NCBI RefSeq assembly: GCF_006438955.1
Contig: NZ_RCZK01000009.1
Span: 33,732-97,731 of the forward strand
Origin: Sphingomonas oligophenolica
GTDB lineage: Bacteria > Pseudomonadota > Alphaproteobacteria > Sphingomonadales > Sphingomonadaceae
DNA: 64,000 nucleotides
Direction of reading: 5' to 3'
Made by a program: the position numbers and the translations under genes. The notes beneath the pieces were generated by a model that was not told the DNA's origin, did not search any database, and saw only the letters and a program-made list of their open reading frames with translations. Numbering within the stretch: position 1 is the first letter of the stretch; every line of letters starts with the position of its first letter. Positions 7,092 through 16,934 of the stretch are shown here, piece by piece.

Positions 7092-8894
7092 TCAATACAC
7101 CCGCTTCTTCGGCTTGATATACTCGATATCGTCGGTCAGTGTGTAGTCGTGGACCGGGCGGTAATCGATGCTCGTCGTGCCGCCCTTGCCGCCCCAGCCG
7201 TCGAAGGTGGTGATGGTGTGCTTCATCCATTCGGTGTCGTCGCGGTCGGGATAATCCTCGTTGACGTGCGCGCCACGCGATTCCTTGCGGTTGGCGGCGC
7301 TGTCGATCGTCACCTTGGCCTGCGCGATCAGATTGTCGAGTTCGAGCGTTTCGACGAGGTCGGTGTTCCAGATCAGCGACCGGTCGCTGACATGGACGTC
7401 CTGCATCCGCTGGTAGATCGCCGCGATCTTGTCCTGCCCCTCGGTCAGCAGCGCGTTGTCGCGGAACACCGCGCAATGCTTCTGCATCGTGCGCTGCATG
7501 TCGAGGCGGATATCCGCGGTCCGCGATCCGCCATCGGCGGTGCGGAAATGATCGAGCCGCGACAGCGACAGTTCTTCCGATCCCTTGGGCAGCGGATTGT
7601 GGCTGGTGCCGGGCTTCAACTGATCCTTGATCCGAAGCCCCGTCGCGCGACCGAACACGACCAGATCGATCAGGCTGTTCGACCCGAGGCGGTTGGCACC
7701 GTGGACCGAAACGCACGCGGCTTCGCCCACCGCGAACAGCCCGGGGACGACGCTGTCGGGATCGCCGTTCTTCAGGTTCACGACCTCGCCGTGGAAGTTC
7801 GTCGGAATGCCGCCCATGTTGTAATGGACCGTCGGCGTCACCGGCAGCGGCTGGCGGGTCAGGTCGACCCCGGCGAAGATCTTGCCGGTTTCGGTGATTC
7901 CTGGCAGGCGTTCGTGGAGCACCGCGGGGTCGATATGATCGAGATGGAGGAAGATATGATCCTTCTCCTTGCCGACGCCGCGGCCTTCACGCATTTCCAG
8001 CGCCATCGCGCGCGACACGACATCGCGTGACGCGAGGTCCTTCGCCGAGGGAGCGTAACGCTCCATGAAGCGCTCGCCTTCGGAATTGGTGAGATAGCCG
8101 CCCTCGCCTCGCGCACCCTCGGTGATCAGCACGCCCGCACCGTAGATGCCGGTCGGGTGGAACTGGACGAACTCCATGTCCTGGAGCGGCAGGCCCGCAC
8201 GCAAGACCATCCCGCCACCGTCACCGGTGCAGGTGTGGGCGCTGGTGGCGGAATAATAGCACCGGCCATAGCCGCCGGTCGCGAGCACCACCTGATGCGC
8301 GCGGAAGCGGTGGATGCTGCCGTCGTCCATGCACAGCGCGATGACGCCGCGGCATTCGCCGTTTTCCATGATCAGATCGAGCGCGAAATATTCGACATAG
8401 AAATCCGCGTCGTACTTCAGCGACTGCTGGTAGAGCGCGTGGAGCATCGCGTGGCCGGTACGATCGGCGGCGGCGCAGGTGCGCTGCGCGGGCGGGCCTT
8501 CCCCCATGTTCTGCATCATGCCGCCGAACGGACGCTGGTAGATCTTGCCCTCTTCGGTGCGGCTGAAAGGGACTCCGGCGTGTTCGAGCTCGTACACCGC
8601 GGCGGGCGCCTCGCGGCACAGATATTCGATCGCGTCCTGGTCGCCGAGCCAATCCGATCCCTTGACGGTATCGTACATGTGCCAGGTCCAGTGATCCGGC
8701 CCCATGTTGCCGAGGCTCGCGGCGATCCCGCCCTGCGCGGCGACGGTGTGCGACCGGGTCGGGAACACCTTGGTGATGCACGCGGTCTTCAGCCCGCTTT
8801 CGGCGATCCCCATCGTCGCGCGCAGGCCACTGCCGCCCGCGCCGACGACGACGGCGTCATAGGTGTGGTCGATGATCTTGTACGCTTCGGCCAT
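7092..8894 (-). CDS. sdhA: succinate dehydrogenase flavoprotein subunit
   Basis: The 600-residue protein is the catalytic FAD subunit of complex II, oxidising succinate to fumarate in the TCA cycle. It shows the dinucleotide-binding motif [12 protein letters not shown], the covalent-FAD histidine in SHTVAAQGG, the active-site segment HPTGIYGAG, and the capping-domain [12 protein letters not shown] near the C-terminus. ATG 8894 shares its A with the sdhD stop codon, showing tight coupling. The iron-sulphur subunit gene sdhB, usually next in line, is absent; a toxin-antitoxin pair occupies that side. Confidence 0.97.
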   Translation of the reverse strand: MAEAYKIIDHTYDAVVVGAGGSGLRATMGIAESGLKTACITKVFPTRSHTVAAQGGIAASLGNMGPDHWTWHMYDTVKGSDWLGDQDAIEYLCREAPAAVYELEHAGVPFSRTEEGKIYQRPFGGMMQNMGEGPPAQRTCAAADRTGHAMLHALYQQSLKYDADFYVEYFALDLIMENGECRGVIALCMDDGSIHRFRAHQVVLATGGYGRCYYSATSAHTCTGDGGGMVLRAGLPLQDMEFVQFHPTGIYGAGVLITEGARGEGGYLTNSEGERFMERYAPSAKDLASRDVVSRAMALEMREGRGVGKEKDHIFLHLDHIDPAVLHERLPGITETGKIFAGVDLTRQPLPVTPTVHYNMGGIPTNFHGEVVNLKNGDPDSVVPGLFAVGEAACVSVHGANRLGSNSLIDLVVFGRATGLRIKDQLKPGTSHNPLPKGSEELSLSRLDHFRTADGGSRTADIRLDMQRTMQKHCAVFRDNALLTEGQDKIAAIYQRMQDVHVSDRSLIWNTDLVETLELDNLIAQAKVTIDSAANRKESRGAHVNEDYPDRDDTEWMKHTITTFDGWGGKGGTTSIDYRPVHDYTLTDDIEYIKPKKRVY

Positions 8895-9277
8895 TATGCT
8901 GCGGCTCCCAACGCGACCTTCAGGATCGCGAAAATCGCGATCGCGGCGGTCGCGACCGTGAAGAGGCTGAGGAGGACCATCAGAACGACCTTCCCCTCGT
9001 GATGCGCGTAATCCTCGATCACGACCTGGAGGCCCAGCCGGAAATGGTAGAAGATCGACACCACCAGCAACAGCATCGGGATCGCGACCCACGCCGAGCG
9101 GAGCCAGCTGTGGACGCTGGCATAATCGAACCCGGAAAGCCGCGCGAGCGAGAACATGAACCATAGCATCAGGAACAGGTTGGCGCCCGCGGTCAGCCGC
9201 TGATGCCACCAGTGGTGCGTTCCCTGATGCGCGCTGCCCAGGCCGCGGACGCGACCGATGCTGGTACCGGTACCCAT
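8894..9277 (-). CDS. sdhD: succinate dehydrogenase membrane anchor subunit
   Basis: The 127-residue hydrophobic protein has three membrane helices ([34 protein letters not shown] and [20 protein letters not shown]). The [20 protein letters not shown] segment contains the haem-ligand histidine region of SdhD. It anchors SdhAB and helps form the ubiquinone site. It follows sdhC after one base and overlaps the sdhA start. Confidence 0.93.
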   Translation of the reverse strand: MGTGTSIGRVRGLGSAHQGTHHWWHQRLTAGANLFLMLWFMFSLARLSGFDYASVHSWLRSAWVAIPMLLLVVSIFYHFRLGLQVVIEDYAHHEGKVVLMVLLSLFTVATAAIAIFAILKVALGAAA

Positions 9278-9278
9278 C

Positions 9279-9707
9279 TTACTTCATCCCCAGATAGAGC
9301 CAGAACGCGGCGGTCAGCGCGATCGCCACCACCATCGTCGCGACCGCGAAGGTCTTGCTGGTCTTCAGTTCGAACGCGGCGCCGGTGTCCATGACCAGGT
9401 GGCGGATACCGCTCATCATATGCTGGAACAGCGACAGCGTCAGCCCGACCCCGATCACCCAACCGAGCAGGTTGAGGCTGCCCGTGCTGGTCGTGAACAC
9501 ATCGCGGAAACTGGCATAGGCCGCCTCCCCCGCCGCTAGCGCGGCGAGCCACCATACCAGCAGCACCGTGCCCACCGTCGCCATCCCGTCGCCGGTGACG
9601 CGATGGAGGATCGAGACCAGCATCTGCGGCCCCCACCGATAGTTGAGGCGCAGGAACCCTGAGAACAGGTGCGGGCTGCGGGGTCGGCTGGTGGGGCGCG
9701 ATGCCAT
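9279..9707 (-). CDS. sdhC: succinate dehydrogenase cytochrome b556 subunit
   Basis: The 142-residue protein has the SdhC signature RPRSPHLFSGFLRLNYRWG followed by SILHRVTGDGM, where the conserved S/R residues line the quinone site. LFQHMMSGIRHLVMD carries the haem-ligand histidine. Three membrane helices follow the family pattern. It is the first gene of the sdhCDA cluster; its promoter should lie in 9708-9847, where I see no distinctive operator. Confidence 0.95.
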   Translation of the reverse strand: MASRPTSRPRSPHLFSGFLRLNYRWGPQMLVSILHRVTGDGMATVGTVLLVWWLAALAAGEAAYASFRDVFTTSTGSLNLLGWVIGVGLTLSLFQHMMSGIRHLVMDTGAAFELKTSKTFAVATMVVAIALTAAFWLYLGMK

Positions 9708-9847
9708 GGATGGTCCTCGAGGCTCGCGCCCGAAAATTGCGGACGCGGGGGGCTGTCGGGCGACCTATTAGGCACCGAGCGACATGATGCAAGCGCTGCG
9801 GGCTTCCCTAACCCCGCTTTAACCACTGGTCGGGTAGCGCAGGCGAC

Positions 9848-11245
9848 ATGGACAACCCGCCCCGTGGAGCACCCGCCTTGACCGTTTTGACCGACGCCGA
9901 TCTTCCAACCCCGGGCGTGATCGCCGGGCGCATCGACCTGGCCTCGCGGATCGCGGCGTTCGATCTCGATGGCACGCTCCGGCACGAGGCGCGCGCGCTG
10001 TGGGCGGTGCTCGAACCTCAGGCCGACACGATCATCATGGCCTATTGGGACCAGTGGCTGGTCGAAAATCCCGGGCAGGAACACTGGTTCCGCCAGGATC
10101 AGAAGCGGCTGGTCGAACTGGGCGTGCTCTATCTCAAGAACCGGTTCTGCCATCTCGACGAGCGCTACTGGGTCGAATCGATGGAGCGATCGGTGACCGC
10201 CGGATACAAGGCGCGCGTCACGACGATGTCGCTGCTGTCGATGACCTGTGCCAGCGATCGTGCGGCGCTGGGGCTGCTGCTGAAGTTGGTACCCGCCGAC
10301 GATCCGCGCTTCCCCGTCTTCGTCGACGTGCTGCTGCGGTTGTTCGGGATGGAATCGGAAATCACGGTCGAAATCTACAACAACCTGTGCGCCCACACCG
10401 CGGGGCTCGCCCGCGAGCGACTCGCAGGGGCGTTCCAGAGCGATATTCGCGCCACGGTCGAATCGGCGTCCGACGAAAGCGTCGCGCTGCGCCGTCAGAG
10501 CCATCAGGCGAGCACGGTGGCGCGGGGGATGCTGGGCAAGGCAAGCGAGGTCGCCGCCGCCGCTGAACAATCCGCGGTCGCGATGCGCGAAGCCGCACAG
10601 ACCGCGGCGGGGCTGATCCGCGCAATCGAAGATGCGCGCGGCGAGGTCGAGGTCGCCGCCGAGGTCGCGACCCGCGCCGCCGGGCAAGCGGGCGAAGCGG
10701 TCGGGATGAGCGAGGCGCTGAGCGACCACGCCAAATCGATCGAATCGATCCTGGGGCTGATCCGCGATATCGCGGGACAGACCAACCTGCTCGCGCTCAA
10801 CGCCACGATCGAGGCCGCGCGCGCGGGCGACGCGGGCCGCGGCTTCGCGGTCGTCGCGCAGGAGGTGAAGAGCCTCGCCAACCAGACCGCGCGCGCGACC
10901 GACGACATCGCGGGCAAGATCGCCGCGATTCAGGCCGCGACCAAGGGTGCGGTCGAAACCAATATCGGGATCAAGACCACCGTCGCCGAGGTCCAGGAAA
11001 GCGCCGAACGGATCCGTTACGCGATGGAGGCGCAGGCGCAGACCGTCACCGCGATCACCGCGGCGGTCGACGAAACCGCGCTGGCGGCGGATTCGATGTC
11101 GCTGACGATCGCCGCGATCCGTCAGGATACCGAGACGGTGGCGAGCGAGATGGACGGGGTCGGGCGCGGCTTCGACGTGCTCGACGAACGGATCGGGACG
11201 CTGAAGACCAGCGCGGGCGTGTTCGTCGGCAAGGTTGCGGCTTGA
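9848..11245 (+). CDS. soluble globin-like methyl-accepting chemotaxis protein
   Basis: The 465-residue protein has an N-terminal alpha-helical sensor of about 190 residues resembling the protoglobin/globin-coupled sensor domain and a C-terminal MCP signalling domain. The signalling hairpin is at [20 protein letters not shown]. There is no membrane segment, so it is a cytoplasmic receptor for CheA/CheW. Compared with the next gene, the sensor reads [15 protein letters not shown] where the partner has [14 protein letters not shown]; the candidate haem-binding histidine is missing, so this copy may be haem-free. It is the first of a tandem pair. Confidence 0.85.
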   Translation: MDNPPRGAPALTVLTDADLPTPGVIAGRIDLASRIAAFDLDGTLRHEARALWAVLEPQADTIIMAYWDQWLVENPGQEHWFRQDQKRLVELGVLYLKNRFCHLDERYWVESMERSVTAGYKARVTTMSLLSMTCASDRAALGLLLKLVPADDPRFPVFVDVLLRLFGMESEITVEIYNNLCAHTAGLARERLAGAFQSDIRATVESASDESVALRRQSHQASTVARGMLGKASEVAAAAEQSAVAMREAAQTAAGLIRAIEDARGEVEVAAEVATRAAGQAGEAVGMSEALSDHAKSIESILGLIRDIAGQTNLLALNATIEAARAGDAGRGFAVVAQEVKSLANQTARATDDIAGKIAAIQAATKGAVETNIGIKTTVAEVQESAERIRYAMEAQAQTVTAITAAVDETALAADSMSLTIAAIRQDTETVASEMDGVGRGFDVLDERIGTLKTSAGVFVGKVAA

Positions 11246-11253
11246 GCGAACCC

Positions 11254-12597
11254 ATGACCACGGTCACCCCCGAACGCTCGGTCGCGGAGCATCTGCGCGA
11301 TTATGACTGGGACGGCGCAATCGCGCCGGGCTGTGCGGCCATCGTCGCCGCGCTGACGCCCGCCGATTTCGAGGAATTCGCCAAGGGATTCTGGGAGCAT
11401 TATCTGACCCTTCCCACCACGGCATCGATCCGTGGCTATTTCACGCCGGAACGGCTGAGCGCGCGAATTGCGAGCAGCCTCGCCTATGCGCAGGCCAAAT
11501 ATCACCACCCGTTCGACGATCACTGGAAGCGGATCGCGATGCGCCATGCGGAGGAATCGCGTAAGAGCGGCATCCCGCTGCCCACTCTGCAGGCAGCACT
11601 CTCCTTTTCGCACAGCCGGACACTTGCGCTGATCCACGAACGGCTCGACGACGATTCGGCGCGGGTTCTCAAGCTGTGCGATGTCGTTCAGCGGATCACG
11701 CTGGTCGAGGCCGATATCATGTCGCAGCACGTCGCGGCGCTCGATGCCGCCGATGCCGCGGCCGAACGGCTGGAGCGCGCCGCGACGTTCCGCGATCACA
11801 TCGCATCCTCGATCGAGACCGCCGCCGCGCTGGGTGCCAAGATCGAAATCCAGGCGGATAGTGCCTCATCGACGACGCAGGCAGTGCTGGGCCGCGCCGG
11901 CGAGATCGCCGCCGCCGCCGAACAATCCGCGGTCGCGATGCGCGACGCGGCACAGACCGCGGCGGGGCTGATCCGCGCGATCGAGGATGCGCGCGGCGAG
12001 GTCGAGGTCGCCGCCGAGGTCGCGACCCGCGCCGCCGGGCAAGCGGGCGAAGCGGTCGGGATGAGCGAAGCGCTGAGCGTCCACGCCAAATCGATCGAAT
12101 CGGTGCTGGGGCTGATCCGCGATATCGCGGGGCAGACCAACCTGCTCGCACTGAACGCCACAATCGAGGCCGCGCGCGCGGGTGACGCGGGCCGCGGCTT
12201 CGCGGTCGTCGCGCAGGAGGTGAAGAGCCTCGCCAGCCAGACCGCGCGTGCGACCGATGATATCGCCGGGCAGATCGCCGCGATCCAGGCCGCGACGCGC
12301 GCGACGGTCAACACTAATATCGGCATCCGCACCATCGTCGGCGAAGTCCAGGGCAGTGCCACCCGCATCCGCTCCGCGATGGAAGCGCAGGTTATGACGG
12401 TATCGTCGATCACCGCGTCGGTCGACGAGACCGCGCTGGCAGCCGGATCGATGGCGACCACGATCGCGACGATGCTCGCCGACACCCAGTCGGTGTCGAA
12501 CGAGATCGCCGCGCTGGGCAAGGGCTTCGGCGAGGTCGGCGACGAACTGTCGCGGCTGCGCGTGTCCGCGGACGATTTCTCCGCCAGCGTCGGCTAG
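11254..12597 (+). CDS. globin-coupled methyl-accepting chemotaxis protein
   Basis: The 447-residue protein has an N-terminal sensor-globin domain of about 180 residues ([52 protein letters not shown]) and a C-terminal MCP domain with the hairpin [20 protein letters not shown]. The histidine in AMRHAEES is placed where globin-coupled sensors bind haem, so it may sense oxygen or another gas. ATG 11254 is used; a TTG at 11242 overlapping the previous stop is an alternative. Its signalling domain is nearly identical at DNA level to that of the upstream copy. Confidence 0.87.
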   Translation: MTTVTPERSVAEHLRDYDWDGAIAPGCAAIVAALTPADFEEFAKGFWEHYLTLPTTASIRGYFTPERLSARIASSLAYAQAKYHHPFDDHWKRIAMRHAEESRKSGIPLPTLQAALSFSHSRTLALIHERLDDDSARVLKLCDVVQRITLVEADIMSQHVAALDAADAAAERLERAATFRDHIASSIETAAALGAKIEIQADSASSTTQAVLGRAGEIAAAAEQSAVAMRDAAQTAAGLIRAIEDARGEVEVAAEVATRAAGQAGEAVGMSEALSVHAKSIESVLGLIRDIAGQTNLLALNATIEAARAGDAGRGFAVVAQEVKSLASQTARATDDIAGQIAAIQAATRATVNTNIGIRTIVGEVQGSATRIRSAMEAQVMTVSSITASVDETALAAGSMATTIATMLADTQSVSNEIAALGKGFGEVGDELSRLRVSADDFSASVG

Positions 12598-12630
12598 GAA
12601 CCCCGCACTGGCGCGGCTACACCGCGCGAC

Positions 12631-13320
12631 ATGACGATTCTCCTGACCGGTTCGAGCCGCGGCATCGGTGCCGCGATCCATGCGACGCTGACCGCCGCGG
12701 GCGTCCCCGTGCTGGGGCATGGCACCAACAGCGGGATTCCCGCCGATTTCGCCGACCCCGCCGCGCCCGCCGCCTTGTGGCGCGAGGCGCTCGATCGCGC
12801 AGGCGGCACGATCGACGTGCTGATCAACAACGCCGGGGTGTTCGAAGCGAATCCGATCGAGGCGGACGACTGGTCCGAGCAATGGGACCGGACGATGCGC
12901 GTCAACCTGACCGCGTCCGCCGAATTATGCCGTCTCGCGGTCCTCCACTGGCGCGAGCGGCGGGTCGGCGGGCGGATCGTCAATATCGCGAGCCGCGCCG
13001 CCTATCGCGGCGACAGCCCCGCGCACTGGCATTATGCGGCGTCGAAGGCCGGGATGGTCGCGATGACCAAGACGATCGCGCGCGGCTATGCCGCCGAGGG
13101 CATCCTCGCCTTCACGATCTGTCCCGGGTTCACGATGACCGGGATGGCGGAGGATTATATCGACAGCCGCGGGGGCGACAAACTGCTCGCCGACATCCCG
13201 CTCGGCAAGGTCGCGGCCCCAGAGGAAGTCGCGTCGGTCGCACGCTATTGCGCGCTCGAGGCACCCGCGTCGATGACCGGCGCGGTGATCGACGTCAACG
13301 GGGCGAGCTATGTCCGCTGA
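12631..13320 (+). CDS. short-chain dehydrogenase/reductase
   Basis: The 229-residue protein is an SDR oxidoreductase with the nucleotide-binding TGSSRGIG motif at residues 6-13, NNAGVFEANP, the catalytic serine in NIASRAAYRG, and the YxxxK pair in HYAASKAGMVAMTK. The C-terminus TGAVIDVNGASYVR is typical of the FabG-like group. The substrate is unknown. It overlaps prmA by 11 bases and is probably cotranscribed with it. Confidence 0.9.
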   Translation: MTILLTGSSRGIGAAIHATLTAAGVPVLGHGTNSGIPADFADPAAPAALWREALDRAGGTIDVLINNAGVFEANPIEADDWSEQWDRTMRVNLTASAELCRLAVLHWRERRVGGRIVNIASRAAYRGDSPAHWHYAASKAGMVAMTKTIARGYAAEGILAFTICPGFTMTGMAEDYIDSRGGDKLLADIPLGKVAAPEEVASVARYCALEAPASMTGAVIDVNGASYVR

Positions 13321-14257
13321 CGCGGCACCCGAAAGCTGGAAGATCACGCTCCCCTGTACCCGCGCCGAGGCGGAGGCAATCGATGCGGGCGCGATCGAGA
13401 GCGATGCGGTGCTGATGACGACCGAGGAGGTCGAAGACGACCGCGAGCATTGGCGGCTCGATGCCTATCTCGAGCACGAGCCGGATGCCGCGACGATCGT
13501 GCAGCTGCGCGCGCTCGTGCCGAGCGCCGCCGATATCGAGCCGGTGATCGAGGCGCTGGTCGCCGCCGACTGGGTGACGATGAGCCAGGCCGGGCTTGAA
13601 CCGATCCGCGAGGGGCGGTTCGTGGTCCACACCAGCGCGCATCCGGCCGAGACGCCGCCCGGGGGCCGCGCGTTCCTGATCGACGCGGGGCAGGCGTTCG
13701 GGACCGGGCACCACGCCACGACCTCGGGCTGCCTCGCGATGCTCGATGCGTTGGCGGCGGAGACGTTCACCGATGTCATCGACCTCGGCACGGGAACCGG
13801 GCTGCTCGCTTTCGCCGCGGCGCATCTGTGGCCCGCCGCACGGATCATGACGACCGATATCGACCCGCGCGCGATCGACGTGACCCGCGAAAATGCGGCG
13901 GCGAACGCGATCGAGGGAATCGATCTCGTCGTTGCGGACGGCACGCTCGCCCCCGCGATCGGCGCGCGCGCACCCTATGATCTGGTCATCGCCAACATCC
14001 TCGCCGGGCCGCTGGTATCGATGGCTCCCGAAATCGCGGCGATCGCGGCACCGTCGGCACGGATCGTGCTGGCGGGCCTGCTTGAAGCCCAGCGGGACCA
14101 GGTCGTCGACGCGTTCGCGGCCTGCGGGTGCGCGCTCGAGACGGTCGACCGGCGCGGCGAGTGGAGCGTATTGCGGCTGACCGCGGGCACCACGCGCTAC
14201 GTGCCCACCGCCCCGCCCGATCCAACGGGCCGCGCCGGCTGGGCGCTCGACCTCTGA
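13310..14257 (+). CDS. prmA: ribosomal protein L11 methyltransferase
   Basis: The 315-residue protein matches PrmA, which trimethylates ribosomal protein L11. The linker segment GQAFGTGHHATTSGCL and the SAM-binding motif DLGTGTGLLAFAA are diagnostic. Motif IV is NILAGPLVSMAPEI, close to the usual N-I-L-A-x-P-L. An acidic N-terminal substrate-recognition domain precedes the catalytic domain. It overlaps the upstream SDR gene by 11 bases. Confidence 0.94.
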   Translation: MSADAAPESWKITLPCTRAEAEAIDAGAIESDAVLMTTEEVEDDREHWRLDAYLEHEPDAATIVQLRALVPSAADIEPVIEALVAADWVTMSQAGLEPIREGRFVVHTSAHPAETPPGGRAFLIDAGQAFGTGHHATTSGCLAMLDALAAETFTDVIDLGTGTGLLAFAAAHLWPAARIMTTDIDPRAIDVTRENAAANAIEGIDLVVADGTLAPAIGARAPYDLVIANILAGPLVSMAPEIAAIAAPSARIVLAGLLEAQRDQVVDAFAACGCALETVDRRGEWSVLRLTAGTTRYVPTAPPDPTGRAGWALDL

Positions 14258-14440
14258 CGCCACTTGGCGAACGCCCCTTACAATTTGCGGCGATCGCGCC
14301 TATATACATCCCGCTGACGTCGCATGCGACGGATATTGGACCGCATCATGCGTCCCCCTTTGTCCCTTTCTAGCCTCACCGAAGCCGGGATGTATCGCGA
14401 TTGGTGCATGCCCGTCATACCTGGGACAAGGATACCCAAG

Positions 14441-14647
14441 ATGATCACCGGAACCGTAAAATTCTTCAATGCCGACAAGGGCTATGGCTTCATTGCGCCT
14501 GAAGGCGGCGGGGACGACGCGTTCGTTCACATTTCGGCCGTGGAACGCGCCGGGATGCACACCCTCGATAAGGACCAGCGCGTCTCTTACGAGCTCGAGA
14601 ACGACAAGCGGGGCAAGACCTCCGCCGTCAACCTCCAGGCCGCATAA
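14441..14647 (+). CDS. cold-shock protein (CspA family)
   Basis: The 68-residue protein is a single cold-shock domain with the RNA-binding motifs KGYGFIAP (RNP1) and DAFVHISAV (RNP2). It acts as an RNA chaperone. ATG 14441 is preceded by AAGGA at 14428-14432. The 180-base stretch upstream has a TATATA-rich segment near 14300 and could be a long 5' leader of the kind that gives cold-responsive translation; that is inference. A clear terminator follows. Confidence 0.96.
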   Translation: MITGTVKFFNADKGYGFIAPEGGGDDAFVHISAVERAGMHTLDKDQRVSYELENDKRGKTSAVNLQAA

Positions 14648-14659
14648 GCGACCTGACCG

Positions 14660-14690
14660 CGGCGAGGCTCCCCTAGGGGCCTCGCCGTTT
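14660..14690 (+). terminator. terminator after the cold-shock gene
   Basis: CGGCGAGG (14660-14667) pairs with CCTCGCCG (14680-14687), with an inner CCCC-TA-GGGG stem, followed by TTT. It lies 13 bases after the cold-shock stop codon and separates it from the small gene at 14713. Confidence 0.85.
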
Positions 14691-14712
14691 CTCTGTTTGA
14701 AGGACGAACGAC

Positions 14713-14934
14713 ATGTCGAGAGCGCTCAACATCAAGGCGAGCCAGGCCGACATCGTCGCGACCTGTGCCAAACGGAACATCGGCATCAGCGCGATCGAAG
14801 CGCTGGCCTCGGGCGGCACCCGCGTCGTCATGAATAACGCCGAAGACACCGCGACGATCGCCAAGAGCTATGGCTCGAAGGTCATCGCCGGTGAGGTGAC
14901 GCGCGTCGCGACGCGACTCAACCGCGCCTGGTAA
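14713..14934 (+). CDS. small conserved-looking hypothetical protein
   Basis: The 73-residue basic protein (MSRALNIKASQADIVATCAK ... TRVATRLNRAW) has a good Shine-Dalgarno sequence (AAGGAC about eight bases before ATG) and the codon pattern of real genes here. It has no membrane segment. It follows the cold-shock gene after a terminator and converges on phhA with no gap. I do not recognise the family; a nucleic-acid-binding role would be a guess from its charge only. Confidence 0.8.
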   Translation: MSRALNIKASQADIVATCAKRNIGISAIEALASGGTRVVMNNAEDTATIAKSYGSKVIAGEVTRVATRLNRAW

Positions 14935-15801
14935 TCAGGCGCGCTTGCCGAGCGCGTAGGCCTGTGTGCCGCGCGTCATGACGTCATCCCCATCGACGAT
15001 CGCCGCGACCGGAATGTCGGGTTGCGCCTTGAGCTGTTCGTAGAGCGGCGCGAAATCGGTTTCCACCGTCAGGCGCAGCAGCTCGTCGAAGCTCGGGATG
15101 ACGAAATAATTCTGCTGGAAATCGTCGATCCGATAGTCGGTCCGCATGACGCGCGCCAGGTCGAACCCGATCCGGTTGGGACTGGGGTCGTCGAGCGCAA
15201 AGCGGCTTTCGGCGTAGCTCGATACGATTCCCGACCCATAGATCCGCAAGCCTTCAGGCTCCTGGATCAGACCGAACTCGACCGTGTACCAATAGAGCCG
15301 CCCGAGATAGTTCAGCGCGTCATGCTGCATCGCGCGCTGGCCGCCGCGGCCATAGGCTTCCAGATAATCGGCGAACACCGGATCGGCGAGCATCGGGACG
15401 TGACCGAACACGTCGTGGAACACGTCGGGTTCCTGCAAATAATCGAGCTGGTCGGGGCGGCGGATGAAATTGCCCGCGACGAACCGCCGGTTGGCCATGT
15501 GATCGAAGAACACCTCGTCGGGAACCAGCCCCGGCACCGCGACGACCTGCCACCCGGTCAGTTTCATCAGTCGATCGCTCAGTTCCGCGAAATCGGGAAT
15601 GCCGGGTTTCGACAGCTTGAGCACATCGAGCCCGCGCAGATACGCTTCGGACGCGCGCCCCGGCAGCAGCTTCGCCTGGCGCGCGAACAGCGTATCCCAG
15701 GTCGCGTGCTCTTCGGGCTTGTAATGCGCCCAATCCTGCGGAACCGTCCAGTCGGCGGTGGCCCCGGTCGGCGGGGTATCGAGCGCGTGCGTGGTATCCA
15801 T
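14935..15801 (-). CDS. phhA: phenylalanine 4-monooxygenase
   Basis: The 288-residue protein is a bacterial phenylalanine hydroxylase, converting phenylalanine to tyrosine with tetrahydropterin, iron and oxygen. The iron ligands are in FHDVFGHVPML (two histidines) and WYTVEFGL (glutamate). RRFVAGNFIRRPDQLDYLQEPD is the pterin-binding region. Its length fits the single-domain bacterial form without a regulatory ACT domain. It is transcribed divergently from the DUF2459 gene. Confidence 0.95.
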   Translation of the reverse strand: MDTTHALDTPPTGATADWTVPQDWAHYKPEEHATWDTLFARQAKLLPGRASEAYLRGLDVLKLSKPGIPDFAELSDRLMKLTGWQVVAVPGLVPDEVFFDHMANRRFVAGNFIRRPDQLDYLQEPDVFHDVFGHVPMLADPVFADYLEAYGRGGQRAMQHDALNYLGRLYWYTVEFGLIQEPEGLRIYGSGIVSSYAESRFALDDPSPNRIGFDLARVMRTDYRIDDFQQNYFVIPSFDELLRLTVETDFAPLYEQLKAQPDIPVAAIVDGDDVMTRGTQAYALGKRA

Positions 15802-15849
15802 AATCGCACTGTCCTAGCATGACTTGCCGATGACCGAAAACGCCTGCCC

Positions 15850-16509
15850 ATGCTGATCCGCTTCCTCCGCTGGTTCATTGCGGGAATCGTGCTGGTGCTG
15901 GTCGGCTATGGCGCGGCGGGGATGGTCGGCGGCGCGATCCCCATCAACCGCGACTGGCGCGCGCCGACCCGCGGCATCGCCATCTATGTCGAGAGCAACG
16001 GCGTCCACACCGCGCTGATCCTGCCCAAGGTCGCGGGCGGCGTCGACTGGCGCGGGCTCGTCGACCCGCGCGACCTGCGCGATCCGCGCTATGCGGGGTA
16101 TGACCATGTCGCAATCGGCTGGGGCGAACGGCGCTTCTTCCTCGACACGCCGACCTGGTGGGATGTCCGCCCGGCGACGATCCTGGCCGCGTCGATCGGG
16201 AGCGACGCGACGCTGATCCATGTCGAGCACATCCCTGCGCCCGCCGCGACCGACCCGGACGCGCGGCGGATCATCCTCACGCCCGCGCAATATGCGCGAC
16301 TCGCCGCCTTCATCCGCGCCAGCGTCGCACCGGGCGGGCGGCGCTATCGCGGCTATTTCGATAACGACGCCTTCTACGAGGCGCGCGGGCATTACGACGC
16401 GGTCAGGACATGCAACGACTGGACCGGCGACGCGCTGCGCCACGCCGGGGTCAGGATCGGCGGCTGGACCCCGTTCGCGGTGACGGTGATGGGGTGGTTT
16501 CCGGGGTAG
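15850..16509 (+). CDS. DUF2459 (TIGR02117) family protein
   Basis: The 219-residue protein has one N-terminal membrane anchor (WFIAGIVLVLVGYGAAGMVG) and a periplasmic domain with the family features IYVESNGVHTALILP, GWGERRFFLDTPTWWD and CNDWTGDALRHAGVRIG. The family is sometimes called urease-associated, but its function is unknown; the conserved histidine and cysteine suggest a papain-like or NlpC-like fold. It is divergent from phhA. Confidence 0.88.
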   Translation: MLIRFLRWFIAGIVLVLVGYGAAGMVGGAIPINRDWRAPTRGIAIYVESNGVHTALILPKVAGGVDWRGLVDPRDLRDPRYAGYDHVAIGWGERRFFLDTPTWWDVRPATILAASIGSDATLIHVEHIPAPAATDPDARRIILTPAQYARLAAFIRASVAPGGRRYRGYFDNDAFYEARGHYDAVRTCNDWTGDALRHAGVRIGGWTPFAVTVMGWFPG

Positions 16510-16563
16510 GCGGCGGTGCGGGGCGGGGTCGGCGGTCGCGCGTGAGACCCGATCAACATCGAA

Positions 16564-16629
16564 CCGTTCGCCCTGAGCTTGTCGAAGGGCCTGAGTCTCA
16601 CCGTGCTTCGACAGGCTCAGCACGAACGG
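16564..16629. repeat. REP element, paired copies head to head
   Basis: CCGTTCGCCCTGAGCTTGTC on the left and its near-complement GACAGGCTCAGCACGAACGG on the right form a large imperfect hairpin. It is one of a dispersed family in this window (also 33331, 36165, 38645, 45106), always intergenic. Here it lies between the DUF2459 gene and a convergent lipoprotein gene and may act as a terminator. Confidence 0.85.
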
Positions 16630-16649
16630 AAGCCTTATAACTCTCGGCG

Positions 16650-16934
16650 CTACCCGCCATACCCCGCACGATACCCCTGATACTGGCAGGCCTCGCGATC
16701 GTTCGGATCCTGGCGGCAACGCTTGGCGGCCTCGCGGCGCGCCTTGCCTTCCTTGGCCTCCTGCTTGCGCATCTTGCGCCCATAGTTGCGGTCGGATTCC
16801 TCCTGGCTCGTCGTCGTCCAGTCGATCGCCTTGCCCGCGACCTGGAACGGTGCCTTGACGATGCTCGCAGCGGTGCTGACGCAGCCTCCGGTCGCGAGCG
16901 GCAGCAACAGGATCGGTAACCAACGGCGCATCAT
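16650..16934 (-). CDS. small lipoprotein
   Basis: The 94-residue protein begins MMRRWLPILLLPLATGGC, a lipoprotein signal peptide with a slightly unusual lipobox. The mature part is highly charged (EESDRNYGRKMRKQEAKEGK, ARREAAKRCRQDPNDREACQ) with two cysteines able to form a disulphide. The function is unknown. Its start overlaps the stop of the phosphodiesterase gene by four bases, so the two are coupled. Confidence 0.8.
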   Translation of the reverse strand: MMRRWLPILLLPLATGGCVSTAASIVKAPFQVAGKAIDWTTTSQEESDRNYGRKMRKQEAKEGKARREAAKRCRQDPNDREACQYQGYRAGYGG

